6,159 nucleotides of DNA from Acidobacteriaceae bacterium. Lineage in GTDB: Bacteria; Acidobacteriota; Terriglobia; Terriglobales; Acidobacteriaceae. Location of the stretch: positions 3,729 through 9,887 of the forward strand of contig PLSH01000116.1 of NCBI GenBank assembly GCA_003165095.1, read 5' to 3'. The position numbers and the translations under genes are program-made. The notes under the pieces are model-generated. The model saw only the letters and a program-made list of their open reading frames with translations. It had not been told where the DNA came from and did no database searches. Below, piece by piece: positions 5,945 through 6,159 of the stretch; positions within the stretch are counted from its first letter, which is position 1; each line of letters begins with the position of its first letter.

Positions 5945-6159
5945 ATGCCCCTGAAAACACTCTTTCTGAACCCGCCCTCGTTTAAGAACTTCGACGGTGG
6001 CGCAAGCTCGCGCTGGCCCGCGACGCGCGAAATCGAATCCTACTGGTACCCCGTGTGGCTCACCTACCCGGCGGGACTGCTCGAGGGCTCGCGCCTCCTC
6101 GACGCGCCTCCCCATCACGTCTCCGCCGAGGAAACCATCAAGATTTGCAAGGAGTTCGA
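5945..6159 (+). CDS. hpnJ: N-terminus of HpnJ-like B12-binding radical SAM enzyme (hopanoid side-chain)
   Basis: The first 71 codons are present, with no stop before the window edge. The start MPLKTLFLNPPSF, the block FDGGASSRWPATREIESYWY (residues 16-35) and P-V-W-L-T-Y-P-A-G-L followed by GSRLLDAPPH match the N-terminus that I recall for HpnJ, the hopanoid-associated radical SAM protein involved in making the cyclitol-ether head group of bacteriohopanepolyols. This part corresponds to the cobalamin-binding-like domain; the CxxxCxxC radical SAM cluster motif would lie beyond the window. I chose ATG 5945 because it has AAAGAG six bases ahead and matches the family start best; in-frame ATGs at 5930 and 5939 are alternatives. 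It is 60 bp downstream of the TolC gene on the same strand. A related B12/radical SAM paralogue with another substrate remains possible. Confidence 0.8.
   Translation, partial: MPLKTLFLNPPSFKNFDGGASSRWPATREIESYWYPVWLTYPAGLLEGSRLLDAPPHHVSAEETIKICKEF

Overview
The window reads as a GC-rich bacterial chromosome segment with strong G/C at third codon positions, no phage or insertion-sequence genes, and no RNA genes that I can see. The gene content points to a Gram-negative, hopanoid-producing bacterium, most likely an acidobacterium of the Terriglobia type. The evidence is a TolC-type outer-membrane channel with a periplasmic adaptor, the start of an HpnJ-like hopanoid radical SAM enzyme, and a secreted TPR protein that resembles acidobacterial proteins I remember. 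The phylum is an inference from remembered family resemblance, not from a search.

Layout, left to right. Bases 1-291 (+) are the 3' end of an unidentified gene, possibly with an OB-fold. Bases 292-387 separate two convergent genes and hold two adjacent hairpins that are diverged copies of one unit. Bases 388-1659 (-) encode a Spinster-like MFS transporter starting at TTG. Bases 1660-1776 (-) are a spacer with six copies of an 8-bp tandem repeat just after the queF stop. Bases 1777-2175 (-) encode QueF, the last enzyme of preQ1 (queuosine precursor) synthesis. Bases 2176-2283 are a divergent promoter region. Bases 2284-5884 (+) are a tightly packed three-gene operon: a HlyD-type adaptor, a secreted TPR protein and a TolC-family channel. 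From about 5945 (+) the first 71 codons of an hpnJ-like gene run off the right edge.

How the genes fit together. The three (+) genes overlap by 1 and about 4 bp (TAATG and TTGA junctions), so they are probably translated together. They supply the periplasmic and outer-membrane parts of a tripartite exporter, but no inner-membrane pump lies between them or directly beside them, and the pump must be encoded elsewhere. The hpnJ-like gene follows 60 bp later on the same strand, which allows, but does not show, a link between the exporter and hopanoid or envelope lipid biology. QueF and the MFS transporter lie on the other strand in the same order of transcription and may share a transcript, but nothing here ties their functions together.

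I found no clearly undescribed multi-gene system. The items most worth a second look are the compensatory twin-hairpin repeat, the 8-bp tandem array, and the pump-less adaptor/TPR/TolC operon next to hpnJ. All coordinates and residue numbers were counted by hand.
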